From assembly GCF_902729425.1 (NCBI RefSeq), contig NZ_LR746530.1, positions 216,166 through 280,165 of the forward strand: a DNA stretch of 64,000 nt, read 5' to 3'. Positions 54,755 to 63,700 of this stretch are shown here, in pieces. The stretch is from Magnetospirillum sp. SS-4. Its GTDB lineage: Bacteria; Pseudomonadota; Alphaproteobacteria; Rhodospirillales; Magnetospirillaceae. The notes below the pieces were generated by a model. That model made no database searches and was not told the DNA's origin. It worked only from the letters and a program-made list of their open reading frames with translations. A program made the position numbers and the translations under genes. Positions within the stretch are counted from its first letter, which is position 1; the number at the start of each line of letters is the position of its first letter.

Positions 54755-55689
54755 CAGGATTTGTCGGCGGAGAGACGGTCGCCGCCCCAGCCGCCATCGC
54801 CCCAGCCGCCGCCGATGGGACCGCCGCCCAGGATATCGGACAGATGATGGGTGGCGGCGCCGGGCGCCAGCGGCTTCTGCTGGCCGGGATGCGGCGCCCA
54901 GCCGGTCAGGGTCATGACCTGGAAGGTGGCGGGCAGGCGGCCGTCGGGGCCGGCGAAGCGGCCCTGATAGGCGGAAATGGCGTGCAGCAGGGTGGCGCGC
55001 CGGGTCAGGCCCTTGCGCTGTTCGGCCACCGCGTTGGTCTCGCCCATGCCGCGCAGGTCGGCCAGCAGCCGCATGGGATCGGCATAGGTGACGGCGATGG
55101 CGTCGGTATCGACCACCGGCAGGGCGAAGCCGGCCCGTTGCAGCAGCGCGCCCAGGTCGCGGACGTCGGCGAAGGGCGAGACGCGCGGGCTGACGCCGCC
55201 TTCCTCGGCCAGTTCCGCCTCCATCAGCGACTGGCGCAGCTCGGTCAGGGTGCCGGCGCCCAGCACGGCGGCGAGGAACAGGCCGTCGGGCTTCAGGACG
55301 CGGCGGATCTGCGCCAGGGTGCCGGGCAGGTCGTTGACCCAGTGCAGCGACAGACTGGAAATCACCAGATCGAAGCTGGCCGGGGCGAAGGGCAGCCATT
55401 CCTCGTCCGCCGCCAGGGTGGGATGGCCGTTGGCGGCGGCGTGGGCCGCCATGGCCGGCGACAGGTCGCATTGGACCAGGGTCTCGATGCCGCCCCGCCC
55501 CTTCAGGGTGTCGGCCATCTCGCCGGTATGGCAGCCGAGGTCGAGGGCGGTGGGAAAGCGGCGGGTGACGTCGTCCAGACGGTCGGCCAGCCGCTCGGCG
55601 ACCTCGCGCACCAGGAAATCGTGGCTGGCAAATCCAGGGGCGGCGCGGTCTCGGTGCTTGCGCACCAGGGCTCGGTCGAAGATCCTCAT
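54754..55689 (-). CDS. SAM-dependent methyltransferase, BioC/NDUFAF5-like
   Basis: A 311-aa class I methyltransferase. SAM motif I is ALDLGCHTGEMADTL, motif II is FDLVISSLSLHWVNDLPGTL (core SSLSLHWVNDLP), and IRRVLKPDGLFLAAVLGAGTL (core LKPDGLFLAA) follows. This combination is characteristic of alphaproteobacterial relatives of human NDUFAF5 and of BioC. The start IFDRALVRKHRDRAA also matches NDUFAF5. It may act in complex I assembly or another arginine/carboxyl modification, and no biotin genes are near. The C-terminal 20 residues are a Gly/Trp-rich tail (GGGWGDGGWGGD). It diverges from comF. Confidence 0.82.
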   Translation of the reverse strand: MRIFDRALVRKHRDRAAPGFASHDFLVREVAERLADRLDDVTRRFPTALDLGCHTGEMADTLKGRGGIETLVQCDLSPAMAAHAAANGHPTLAADEEWLPFAPASFDLVISSLSLHWVNDLPGTLAQIRRVLKPDGLFLAAVLGAGTLTELRQSLMEAELAEEGGVSPRVSPFADVRDLGALLQRAGFALPVVDTDAIAVTYADPMRLLADLRGMGETNAVAEQRKGLTRRATLLHAISAYQGRFAGPDGRLPATFQVMTLTGWAPHPGQQKPLAPGAATHHLSDILGGGPIGGGWGDGGWGGDRLSADKS

Positions 55690-55734
55690 GCCAAGGTGTA
55701 TGACATGCCCACCCGGTCGGAGGGAAGAGGCGAC

Positions 55735-56466
55735 ATGCTGGCCCGAATCGCACGGCTGCTGATCGACGCGGTGTTGCCGCCGCTGTGCCTGTCGTGCCAG
55801 GCCGAGGTCGGCGAGCCCGGCAGCCTGTGCCCCGAATGCTGGTCCAAGGTGGCGTTCCTGGCGCCGCCGTTCTGCGCCTGTTGCGGCCTGCCCTTCGAGT
55901 TCGAGACCGGCCCCGGCGCCCTGTGCGGCGAATGCGTCGCCGATCCGCCGCGCTTTGGCCGGGCGCGGGCGGTGTTTCGTTACGACGAAGCGTCCCGCGA
56001 TCTGGTCTTGCGGCTGAAGCATGCCGACCGGCTGGACGGCGTGCCCGCCTTCGCCCGCTGGATGGTCCGGGCCGGTGCCGACCTGCTGGAGGACGCCGAC
56101 CTGCTGGTGCCGGTGCCGCTGCATCGCTGGCGGCTGGCGGCCCGCCGCTATAACCAGGCCGCCCTGCTGGCCCTGGCGATGGCGCGGCTGAGCGGAGTGA
56201 GGGCGGCGCCCGACCTGATGGTCCGCCATCGCCGTACCCCGCCGCAGGGTCATCTCGGCCGGGCGGGGCGGCGCGACAACGTCGCCGGGGCCTTCGCGGT
56301 TCCCGACCACCGCCGCCGTCTGCTGGAGGGACGCCGGGTCGTGCTGGTGGACGACGTGCTGACCAGCGGCGCCACCGTCGACGAATGCGCCCGCGTGCTG
56401 CTGCGGGCCGGCGCCGCCCGCGTCGACGCGCTGGTCCTGGCCCGGGTGTTGAGAATTGAGTTTTAG
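55735..56466 (+). CDS. comF: ComF-family phosphoribosyltransferase-like protein
   Basis: A 243-aa protein. The N-terminal zinc-finger region has four Cys pairs (CLSC 18-21, CPEC 32-35, CACC 47-50, CGEC 64-67). The PRTase domain carries LVPVPLHRWRLAARRYNQAALL (core VPLHRWRLAARRYNQ) and the PRPP loop VVLVDDVLTSGATVDEC. Homologues (ComFC/GntX) are needed for DNA uptake or restart-type DNA handling. ATG 55735 follows GGAAGAGG. ATG 55705 is an alternative. Confidence 0.9.
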   Translation: MLARIARLLIDAVLPPLCLSCQAEVGEPGSLCPECWSKVAFLAPPFCACCGLPFEFETGPGALCGECVADPPRFGRARAVFRYDEASRDLVLRLKHADRLDGVPAFARWMVRAGADLLEDADLLVPVPLHRWRLAARRYNQAALLALAMARLSGVRAAPDLMVRHRRTPPQGHLGRAGRRDNVAGAFAVPDHRRRLLEGRRVVLVDDVLTSGATVDECARVLLRAGAARVDALVLARVLRIEF

Positions 56467-56511
56467 GCTTCGAACGTTATATATGGCGAAGCACCAATGC
56501 CGGAGCCTGTC

Positions 56512-56775
56512 ATGCCCGAGATCGAGATCTACACCACCGAAGTCTGCCCCTATTGCGTCCGTGCCAAGAAGCTGTTCGACAAGAAGGGTGTTTCCTATAC
56601 CGAGATCGACGTCTCCACCGACGACGGCCTGCGCCAGTATATGACCAGCCGGGCCGGCGGGCGGCGCACGGTGCCGCAGATCTTCATCGGCGGCGTGCAT
56701 GTGGGCGGTTGCGACGACCTTTACGATCTGGACCGGGCCGGCAAGCTTGACCCCCTGCTGGCGGTCGGGGCGTGA
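56512..56775 (+). CDS. grxC: Glutaredoxin 3
   Basis: An 87-aa dithiol glutaredoxin with active site CPYC at residues 12-15, then KKLFDKKGVSYTEIDV, the cis-Pro in TVPQIFIGGVHVGG and a DDLYDLDRAGKLD tail. It reduces protein disulfides with glutathione. GGAG lies 6 nt before ATG 56512, preferred over ATG 56497. It overlaps the nitrilase-family gene (GTG at 56772) and forms a cluster with comF, as in many alphaproteobacteria. Confidence 0.95.
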   Translation: MPEIEIYTTEVCPYCVRAKKLFDKKGVSYTEIDVSTDDGLRQYMTSRAGGRRTVPQIFIGGVHVGGCDDLYDLDRAGKLDPLLAVGA

Positions 56776-57602
56776 CCGGCTTCAAGGCGGCCTGTCTCCA
56801 GGTCAACGCCTCCAATGACCTGATGGCCAATTGCGAGGCCGCCGCCAGTCTGGCGGTGGAAGCCCGCGCCGCCGGCGCCGAGCTGATCCTGATGCCCGAG
56901 AACGTCGCCATGATGGAATGGGGGCGTTCGAACATCGTGCTGAAGGCCATGCCCGAGGACGAGCATCTGGCGCTGTCGTTCTTTCGCGACCTCGCCCGCG
57001 AGATCGGGGCGTGGCTGCATGTCGGCAGCCTGCATGTGCTGGTGGGCGACGGCATGGTGGCCAACCGCACCTTCGTGATCCGTCCCGACGGCGCCGTCGC
57101 CGCCAAATACGACAAGATCCACATGTTCGACGTGGACCTGGGGCTGGGCGAGGTCTACCGGGAATCGGCCACCTTCACCCCCGGCGACCAGGCGACCAGC
57201 GTCGCCCTGCCGTGGGGGCGGCTGGGCCTGTCCATCTGCTACGACCTGCGCTTTCCCCACCTGTTCCGGGCGCTGGCCAAGTCGGGCTGCGCCTTCCTGG
57301 CGGTGCCGGCGGCCTTCACGCGGACCACCGGCAAGGCCCATTGGCATGTCCTGCTGCGGGCCAGGGCCATCGAGACCGGCTGCTACGTGTTCGCCCCGGC
57401 CCAGTGCGGCGAGCACGTCAACGACCGTCAGACCTACGGACACTCCCTGATCGTCAGCCCGTGGGGCGAGATTTTGGCCGATGCCCTGGAACAGCCCGGC
57501 TGGGTGATGGCCGAGATCGATCCGCGCAAGGTGGACGAAGCCCGCAAGAAGATTCCCTGCCTCGACCACGACCGGCCGTTCGCGGTGCCGAGAGGGGTCT
57601 AA
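56772..57602 (+). CDS. Nitrilase-superfamily carbon-nitrogen hydrolase (Nit2/omega-amidase-like)
   Basis: A 276-aa amidase with the Glu43-Lys115-Cys156 triad (LMPENVAMM, KYDKIHMFD, SICYDLRFP). FTRTTGKAHWHVLLRARAIE (core TGKAHWHVLLRARAIE) and GHSLIVSPWGEILA follow. This set matches the Nit1/Nit2 branch, that is deaminated-glutathione amidase or omega-amidase. The position after a glutaredoxin gene favours deaminated-glutathione repair. GTG start. Its stop overlaps convergent carbamoyltransferase by 4 bp. Confidence 0.9.
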   Translation: MTGFKAACLQVNASNDLMANCEAAASLAVEARAAGAELILMPENVAMMEWGRSNIVLKAMPEDEHLALSFFRDLAREIGAWLHVGSLHVLVGDGMVANRTFVIRPDGAVAAKYDKIHMFDVDLGLGEVYRESATFTPGDQATSVALPWGRLGLSICYDLRFPHLFRALAKSGCAFLAVPAAFTRTTGKAHWHVLLRARAIETGCYVFAPAQCGEHVNDRQTYGHSLIVSPWGEILADALEQPGWVMAEIDPRKVDEARKKIPCLDHDRPFAVPRGV

Positions 57603-59440
57603 TCCAGCTCGAAGGCGTTCTTGTAGTCGAGCTTGAGGGCGGGGTCCTGTTCTTCCTTGCGCAGCAGGCAGTTCCCCACCACCAGCACCTCGATCTCGCT
57701 GCCCATGAAGCAGCGGAAGGCGTCCTCCGGGGTGCAGACGATGGGCTCGCCCCGCACGTTGAAGCTGGTGTTGACCACCACGCCGCAGCCGGTCAGCGCC
57801 TTGAAGGCGGTGATCAGGGCGTGATAGCGCGGATTGGTGTCGGCGTGGATGGTCTGTACGCGAGCGGAATAATCAACGTGGGTGATGGCCGGCAGGGCCG
57901 AGCGCGGCACGTTCAGCTTGTCGATGCCGAACAGCTTCTGCTCGTCCTCGGTCATGGCGCGGCGGTGCCGTTCCGCCACCGGGGCCACCAGCAGCATGTA
58001 GGGGGAATCGCCGTCGAGATCGAACCACTCGGCCACGTCTTCCCGCAGCACCGACGGCGCGAACGGGCGGAAGCTCTCGCGGTACTTGACCTTGAGATTC
58101 AGGGTCTTCTGCATGGAGGGCGAGCGCGGGTCGCCCAGGATGGAGCGGCCGCCGAGCGCGCGCGGGCCGAATTCCATCCGGCCCTGCATCCAGCCGACCG
58201 CCTTTTCATCGGCCAGGGCCTGGGCGGTGGCCTTGATGACCTCGTCCTCGTCCAGCACCTCGAATCTGGCGCCGGCGGCAGCCAGGCGGGATTCGATGTC
58301 GGCCTGCTCGAACACCGGTCCCAGATAGGACCCCTTCATGGCATCCCTGCCGCCGCCGGCGACAGTGCGGGGCTGGCCCTTGAACAGGTGATAGCCGGCC
58401 AGGGCGGCGCCCAGGGCGCCGCCGGCGTCGCCGGCCGCCGGCTGAATCCAGATGTTGTCAAAGATGTTCTGGCGCAGGATCTTGCCGTTGGCGACGCAGT
58501 TGAGCGCCACGCCGCCGGCCAGGCACAGGTTCCTCGCCCCGGTCTCGGCCTTGATGCCCCTGGCCAGCTTGGACACGATGATCTCGGTGACCTCCTGGAT
58601 CGAGGCGGCGATATCCATGTGGAACTGGGTCAGCGGGTCCTTGTCGGCGCGCCGGACCGGCTGGCCGAACAGGGCGGCGAAGCGGTCGTTGGTCATGGTC
58701 AGGCCGGTGCAATAGTCGAAATACGACTGGTCCAGCCGGAAGCTGCCGTCCTCCTTGAGGTCGACCAGATTGTCCAGGATCACCTGGGTGTATTTGGGGT
58801 CGCCGTAGGGGGCGAGGCCCATCAGCTTGTATTCGCCGGAATTGACCTTGAAGCCGGTGTAATAGGTGAAGGCGGAATACAGCAGCCCCAGCGAATGGGG
58901 GAAGTGCAGTTCCTTGTGAATCTCCAGCCGGTTGCCCGACCCCATGGCCAGCGAGGTGGTGGTCCATTCGCCGACGCCGTCCATGGTCAGGACGGCGGCG
59001 TCCTCGAACGGCGACGGGAAGAAGGCCGAGGCGGCGTGACTGAGATGATGCTCGGCGAACAGCAGCCGCCCCACCCAGTCGAAATCCTTGGCGAAGGCCT
59101 TCAGTTCCCTGGCCAGCAGGTCCTTCTGGAACAGCTTTTCCCTGAGCCAGACCGGCATGGCCGTCTTGAACGAGGTAAAGCCGCGCGGCGCGAAGGCCAC
59201 GTAGGTTTCCAGCAGGCGCTCGAACTTCAGGAACGGCTTGTCGTAGAACACCACGTTGTCGATGTCCGACAAGGTGACGCCCGCTTCCCGCAGGCAATAG
59301 GCGATGGCGTGCTCGGGAAAGCCGGCATCGTGCTTCTTGCGGGTGAAGCGTTCCTCCTGGGCCGCCGCGACGACGCGGCCATCCTCGACCAGGGCGGCGG
59401 CGCTGTCGTGGTAGAGCGCGGAAATGCCGAGAATTCGCAA
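57599..59440 (-). CDS. Carbamoyltransferase, NodU/CmcH family
   Basis: A 613-aa enzyme that transfers carbamoyl from carbamoyl phosphate to a sugar or other hydroxyl. The N-terminal ASKHA domain has ILGISALYHDSAAALVEDG (core YHDSAAALVEDG), AAQEERFTRKKHD, FAEHHLSHAASAFFPSP (core EHHLSHAASAF) and GLAPYGD. The C-terminal YrdC-like part (~390-613) has GWMQGRMEFGPRALGGRSI (core EFGPRALGGRS) and TSFNVRGEPIV. The start is TTG 59440. It is the third gene of a SxtJ-DUF5989-carbamoyltransferase module, probably decorating a glycan or glycolipid. Confidence 0.9.
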   Translation of the reverse strand: MRILGISALYHDSAAALVEDGRVVAAAQEERFTRKKHDAGFPEHAIAYCLREAGVTLSDIDNVVFYDKPFLKFERLLETYVAFAPRGFTSFKTAMPVWLREKLFQKDLLARELKAFAKDFDWVGRLLFAEHHLSHAASAFFPSPFEDAAVLTMDGVGEWTTTSLAMGSGNRLEIHKELHFPHSLGLLYSAFTYYTGFKVNSGEYKLMGLAPYGDPKYTQVILDNLVDLKEDGSFRLDQSYFDYCTGLTMTNDRFAALFGQPVRRADKDPLTQFHMDIAASIQEVTEIIVSKLARGIKAETGARNLCLAGGVALNCVANGKILRQNIFDNIWIQPAAGDAGGALGAALAGYHLFKGQPRTVAGGGRDAMKGSYLGPVFEQADIESRLAAAGARFEVLDEDEVIKATAQALADEKAVGWMQGRMEFGPRALGGRSILGDPRSPSMQKTLNLKVKYRESFRPFAPSVLREDVAEWFDLDGDSPYMLLVAPVAERHRRAMTEDEQKLFGIDKLNVPRSALPAITHVDYSARVQTIHADTNPRYHALITAFKALTGCGVVVNTSFNVRGEPIVCTPEDAFRCFMGSEIEVLVVGNCLLRKEEQDPALKLDYKNAFELD

Positions 59441-59450
59441 GGGCGGCCGC

Positions 59451-59600
59451 CTAGAACAGGGTGTAGATGAAGGGTGCCACGGCGGAGCCTTGCGACAGGA
59501 CGATCAGGCCGCCGAACACCACCATCATGATCAGAATCGGCAACAGCCAGAACTTCTTGCGTTCCCGCAGGAACTGCCAAAGCTCGATGAGGAAGGCCAC
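59451..59600 (-). CDS. DUF5989 single-pass membrane protein
   Basis: A 49-aa protein starting at GTG 59600 with AGGAGA 8 nt before it. The sequence is basic-amphipathic (FLIELWQFLRERKKFWLLPI) followed by one membrane helix (LIMMVVFGGLIVLSQG) and the family tail SAVAPFIYTLF. It is found consistently between SxtJ-like and carbamoyltransferase genes, 10 bp from each neighbour. It is presumably a small partner of the membrane-associated carbamoyltransferase complex. Function is unproven. Confidence 0.85.
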   Translation of the reverse strand: MAFLIELWQFLRERKKFWLLPILIMMVVFGGLIVLSQGSAVAPFIYTLF

Positions 59601-59611
59601 GGTTGAATCTC

Positions 59612-60046
59612 CTAGAACTGACGGCGCATGGTGTCGGGGACGGGTCCCGGCGGGGTGCGGTTGATCCAGTAGCTGGCGGCCGTGTCGTCGCGCGACAGGC
59701 GCAGCGGGTCCTTGCCCAGCGCCCGCATCACCAGGGCGATCGGCGTTACGGTGAGAAAGAAGATCAGCCCCATCACCAGCGGCGACACCACCTTGTGCAG
59801 CAGCATGCCGAACAGGAACCAGACCCGGTTGAGGGGTTTCAGCAGGCGGGGAACGGTGAGCGACGCCACCAGGAAGGCCAGGGCGACAGCGCCGGCCCAC
59901 AACCGGGGCTCGCCGCCGCCGGTCAGGGGCCACAGGCCGACGATGGCGAACACGGCGGCGAAGACCAGCCCGAAGGCGCGGTCCGATCCCATCTCCACCT
60001 GACGGGCGTGGGACTGGCCGTCGATGGTTGCTTGCGGCTTGCTCAT
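59612..60046 (-). CDS. SxtJ-family membrane protein
   Basis: A 144-aa protein with three to four membrane segments (AFGLVFAAVFAIVGLWPL, LWAGAVALAFLVASL, FLFGMLLHKVVSPLVMGLIFFLTVTPIAL) and a cytosolic C-terminus ending DPLRLSRDDTAASYWI, which is typical of SxtJ. SxtJ was first named in saxitoxin clusters beside carbamoyltransferase SxtI, the same association as here. First gene of the three-gene module. Presumably anchors or supplies the carbamoyltransferase. It is not evidence of toxin synthesis. Confidence 0.85.
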   Translation of the reverse strand: MSKPQATIDGQSHARQVEMGSDRAFGLVFAAVFAIVGLWPLTGGGEPRLWAGAVALAFLVASLTVPRLLKPLNRVWFLFGMLLHKVVSPLVMGLIFFLTVTPIALVMRALGKDPLRLSRDDTAASYWINRTPPGPVPDTMRRQF

Positions 60047-60127
60047 CGAGCCTGATCACCCTGTTGTGAAAAGTCGGGGACTTCTAGCACATGACGGCCG
60101 GGGTGTCACGACGGAGGTGGGCCGGAT

Positions 60128-60721
60128 TCAGGCACGCACCTCTTCCCTGGGCGCCGCCTTGGCCTCGACCTGATCGCAGAGCGCGTGACCAATCAGGATA
60201 TGCATTTCCTGGATGCGGGCGGTGATGGTGCTGGGCACGATCAGCAGGGGATCGGCGACCCCCACCATCTTGCCGCCGTCGCGGCCGCCGAAGCCGGCGG
60301 CCACCAGTCCCATGTCGCGGGCCACCGCCAGGGCGGTCAGCACGTTGGGGCTGTTGCCCGAGGTCGAGATGCCGATGGCGACGTCGCCGGCGCGGCCCAG
60401 GGCCTCGATCTGGCGCGAAAAGATCTCGTCGTAGGAAAAATCGTTGGCGCAGGCGGTCAGCAGCGAGGTGTCGGTGGTCAGGGCCAGCGCCGCCAGGGCC
60501 TTGCGGTTGTAGCGATAGCGGATCACCAGTTCGGTGGCCAGGTGCTGGGCGTCGGCGGCGCTGCCGCCGTTGCCGAAGAACAGGATCTTGCCGCCATTGG
60601 CCAGGCTGGTCAGGCAGGCCTCGACCAGCCGCTGGAACGGCTCGCGCACGGCTTCGCCGGTGCGGCCGAGGGTTTCTGCGTGTTCGGCGATCTGCCGGTC
60701 CAGGAACGACGCGAATTCCAT
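60128..60721 (-). CDS. gmhA: SIS-domain phosphoheptose isomerase (GmhA-like)
   Basis: A 197-aa SIS protein. GGKILFFGNGGSAADAQHLATEL (core GNGGSAADAQHLATE), ALALTTDTSLLTACANDFSYDEIFSRQ (core CANDFSYDEIFSRQ), AIGISTSGNSPNV and IQEMHILIGHALCD match sedoheptulose-7-phosphate isomerase. It supplies ADP-heptose precursors for lipopolysaccharide core or a capsule. The related DiaA replication protein is a less likely alternative. It lies 82 bp upstream of the SxtJ module in the same direction. Confidence 0.88.
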   Translation of the reverse strand: MEFASFLDRQIAEHAETLGRTGEAVREPFQRLVEACLTSLANGGKILFFGNGGSAADAQHLATELVIRYRYNRKALAALALTTDTSLLTACANDFSYDEIFSRQIEALGRAGDVAIGISTSGNSPNVLTALAVARDMGLVAAGFGGRDGGKMVGVADPLLIVPSTITARIQEMHILIGHALCDQVEAKAAPREEVRA

Positions 60722-60757
60722 GCGTTTCGTGCCTCAGTTTGGTTGGCCTCGACTTCC

Positions 60758-63700
60758 TTAGCCGTTCTCCATGCCCGCGGCAACGGTTGTCTCGGTCAGG
60801 GTGCGCAACTGGCGGCCCGCCACCATGATCATGGGCAGATCGATGTGGGATGCCGCCTTCATCTCGGCCAGCAGCGATTCCGCCCGTTCGACGGCGGCGC
60901 GGCAGCTGTCCTCCCAGGCGGCGAGGGCCTGGGCGGCGGGACGTCCCGGCTGGGATTCCGCCACTCGGTTGGTGATGTCGCGCTGGTGGCCGTACAGGTC
61001 CTCGATGGCCGCCGCCGCCGCCAGCTTCAACCAATGGCCGCGCCCGGACAACTGCTCGGCCGAGGCGCGCAGCCAGCCGAGCGAGAAGCGGGCGCCGACC
61101 GCGAAATACAGGCTGCCGGCGGCGTCGATGGAAATTGACCGGCGGGTGGCGATGCGCAGGATATCGGCGGCCGAGGCCAGGACGATCAGGTTGCCGACCC
61201 GGCGCGCCAGATCCTCCGGCACGCCCTGGTCGACGAACATCTGGATGCGCGCCGCCACCGCCGCCGCCGCGTCGGGCGGCAGGATGGCGGGCACCGCCGC
61301 CTCCAGCGCGGCGACGCCGGGCGACAATTCGCTGATGCCGGCGCCCAGCGCGAACGGAGACGGCATCGAGCGCAGCACCCACAAGGTGGCGCGCTCCACC
61401 AGCCGGTTGGCCTCGGCCAGCATGGCGGTCTGGGCCGAGGCCGGCACCAGCCCGTCCAGCGCCTCGATGGCGCGCCACACCTCGCGCAGGCGGAAGGCGT
61501 CGCGGGCGACGATGTAGGCGCGCGCCACCTGGGCGGGGGGGTGGCCGGTGGTTTCCATCAGTTCGGCGACGAAGGCGCCGCCGACCCTGTTGACGATCGA
61601 GTTGGTCACCACCGTGGCCACGATCTCGCGCCGCAGCCGGTGGCGGCTTATATCGTTACCAAAACGGTTTTGCAGGGCGGTGGGGAAGTACTTGCTGAGA
61701 TCGGCCGCCATGAAGGGGTCGCCGGGCAGGTCCGAGGCCAGGATGTGCTCGTACAGCCAGATCTTGCCATAGGCCAGCAGCACCGCCAGTTCCGGCCGGG
61801 TCAGGCCCTGGCGGCGGGCTGCGCGCTCGGTCAGGGTCTCGTCCGGGGGCAGGAACTCGATGGACCGGTCCAGCCGGCCGGCCTTTTCCAGCAGGCGCAT
61901 GAAGCGGCCCTGGGCGTCCAGCAGGTCGGCCCCTTGCGCCTCCATCATCGAGATGGCCTGGGTCTGAAGGTAATTGTCGCGCAGCACCAGGGCGCCAACC
62001 TCCTCGGTCATCTCCACCAGCAGCCTGTCGCGCTGCTTGGGGGTCAGGTCGCCGGCGGCGACCAGATCGTTGACCAGGATCTTGATGTTGACCTCGTGGT
62101 CCGAGCAATCGACCCCGGCGGAATTGTCGATGGCGTCGGTGTCGATGCGCCCTCCCTGTCCCCCGGCTCCCGACTGGGCGTATTCGATGCGGCCAAGCTG
62201 GGTGAAGCCCAGATTGGCGCCTTCGCCGACCACGCGGGCGTTGATGTCGCGGCCGTCGACGCGCAGCGAATCGTTGGCGCGGTCGCCGGCGTCGGCGTTG
62301 GTCTCGCCCGACGCCTTCACATAGGTGCCGATGCCACCGAAGAACAGCAGGTCCACCGGCGCCCTCAGCAGCACCCGGATCAGTTCGGTGGGGGTGAGCT
62401 GGTCGGCATCGATACCGAAACAATCCCTGACCTGCGGGCTGATCGGGATGGTCTTGGCGGTGCGGGGAAAGATGCCGCCGCCTTCGGAAATGGTCGAGAC
62501 GTCGTAATCCGGCCACGCCTTGGCGGCATTGAACAGCCGTTCGCGCTCGGCGAAGGTCCGCTGCGGATCGGGATTGGGGTCGAGGAAGACATGGGCGTGG
62601 TTGAGCGCCGCCACCAGCCGGATATGGGGCGAACGCAGCATGCCGTTGCCGAACACGTCGCCCGACATGTCGCCGACGCCGACGCAGGTGAAATCCTGGG
62701 TGCGGGTGTCGACGCCCATCTCGCGGAAGTGGCGTTCCACCGCCACCCAGGCGCCGCGGGCGGTGATGCCCATCTTCTTGTGGTCGTAGCCCTGGCTGCC
62801 GCCCGAGGCGAAGGCGTCGCCCAGCCAGAAGCCGCGTTCCAGCGAGATGGAATTGGCGATGTCGGAGAAGGTGGCGGTGCCCTTGTCGGCCGCCACCACC
62901 AGATAGGGGTCGTCGCCGTCCCGGCGCACCGTGTCGGGCGGCGGCACCACCGTTTCGCCGGCCAGGTTGTCGGTGATGTCCAGCAGGCCGCGCATCAGGG
63001 TCTTGTAGCACTCGACGCCCTCGGCCAGGAACGCCTCGCGGCCGCCGGCGGCGGGGGGGCGCTTGACCACGAAGCCGCCCTTGGCTCCCACCGGCACGAT
63101 CACCGCGTTCTTGACCATCTGGGCCTTCATCAGGCCCAGGATCTCGGTGCGGAAGTCTTCCCGCCGGTCCGACCAGCGGATGCCGCCGCGCGCCACCTTG
63201 CCGCCGCGCAGGTGGATGGCCTCGACCCTGGGGGAATAGACGAACACCTCGACCATGGGGCGCGGCGCCGGCAGGTCGTCCACCTGGCGCGAATCCAGCT
63301 TGAACGAGAAATAGGGCTTGGGGCCACCGTCCGGGGTCGTCTGGAAATAGTTCGTTCTCAAGGTGGAACGGATCAGGTTGAGGAATCGGCGCAGGATGCG
63401 GTCGTCGTCGGCGCTGACCACCGCCTCGAGGCCGGCCAGCAATTCGGTCTCGGCCCGGGCGGCGTCGCCCGATTCTCCCCTGGGGTCGAAGATGGCCAGG
63501 AACAGCCGCACCAGCGCCTGGGCCATGGCCGGGTTGCCGCACAGCGCCTGCTCGATGTAGGCCTGGCTGTAGGTGGTGCCGGCCTGACGCAGATACTTGG
63601 TGTAGGCGCGCAGCACCATCACTTCCCGCCAGCCGAGGCCGGCGGTCAGTACCAGGCGGTTGAAGCCGTCGCTTTCGGCGTCGTTCCGCCACACCGCCGC

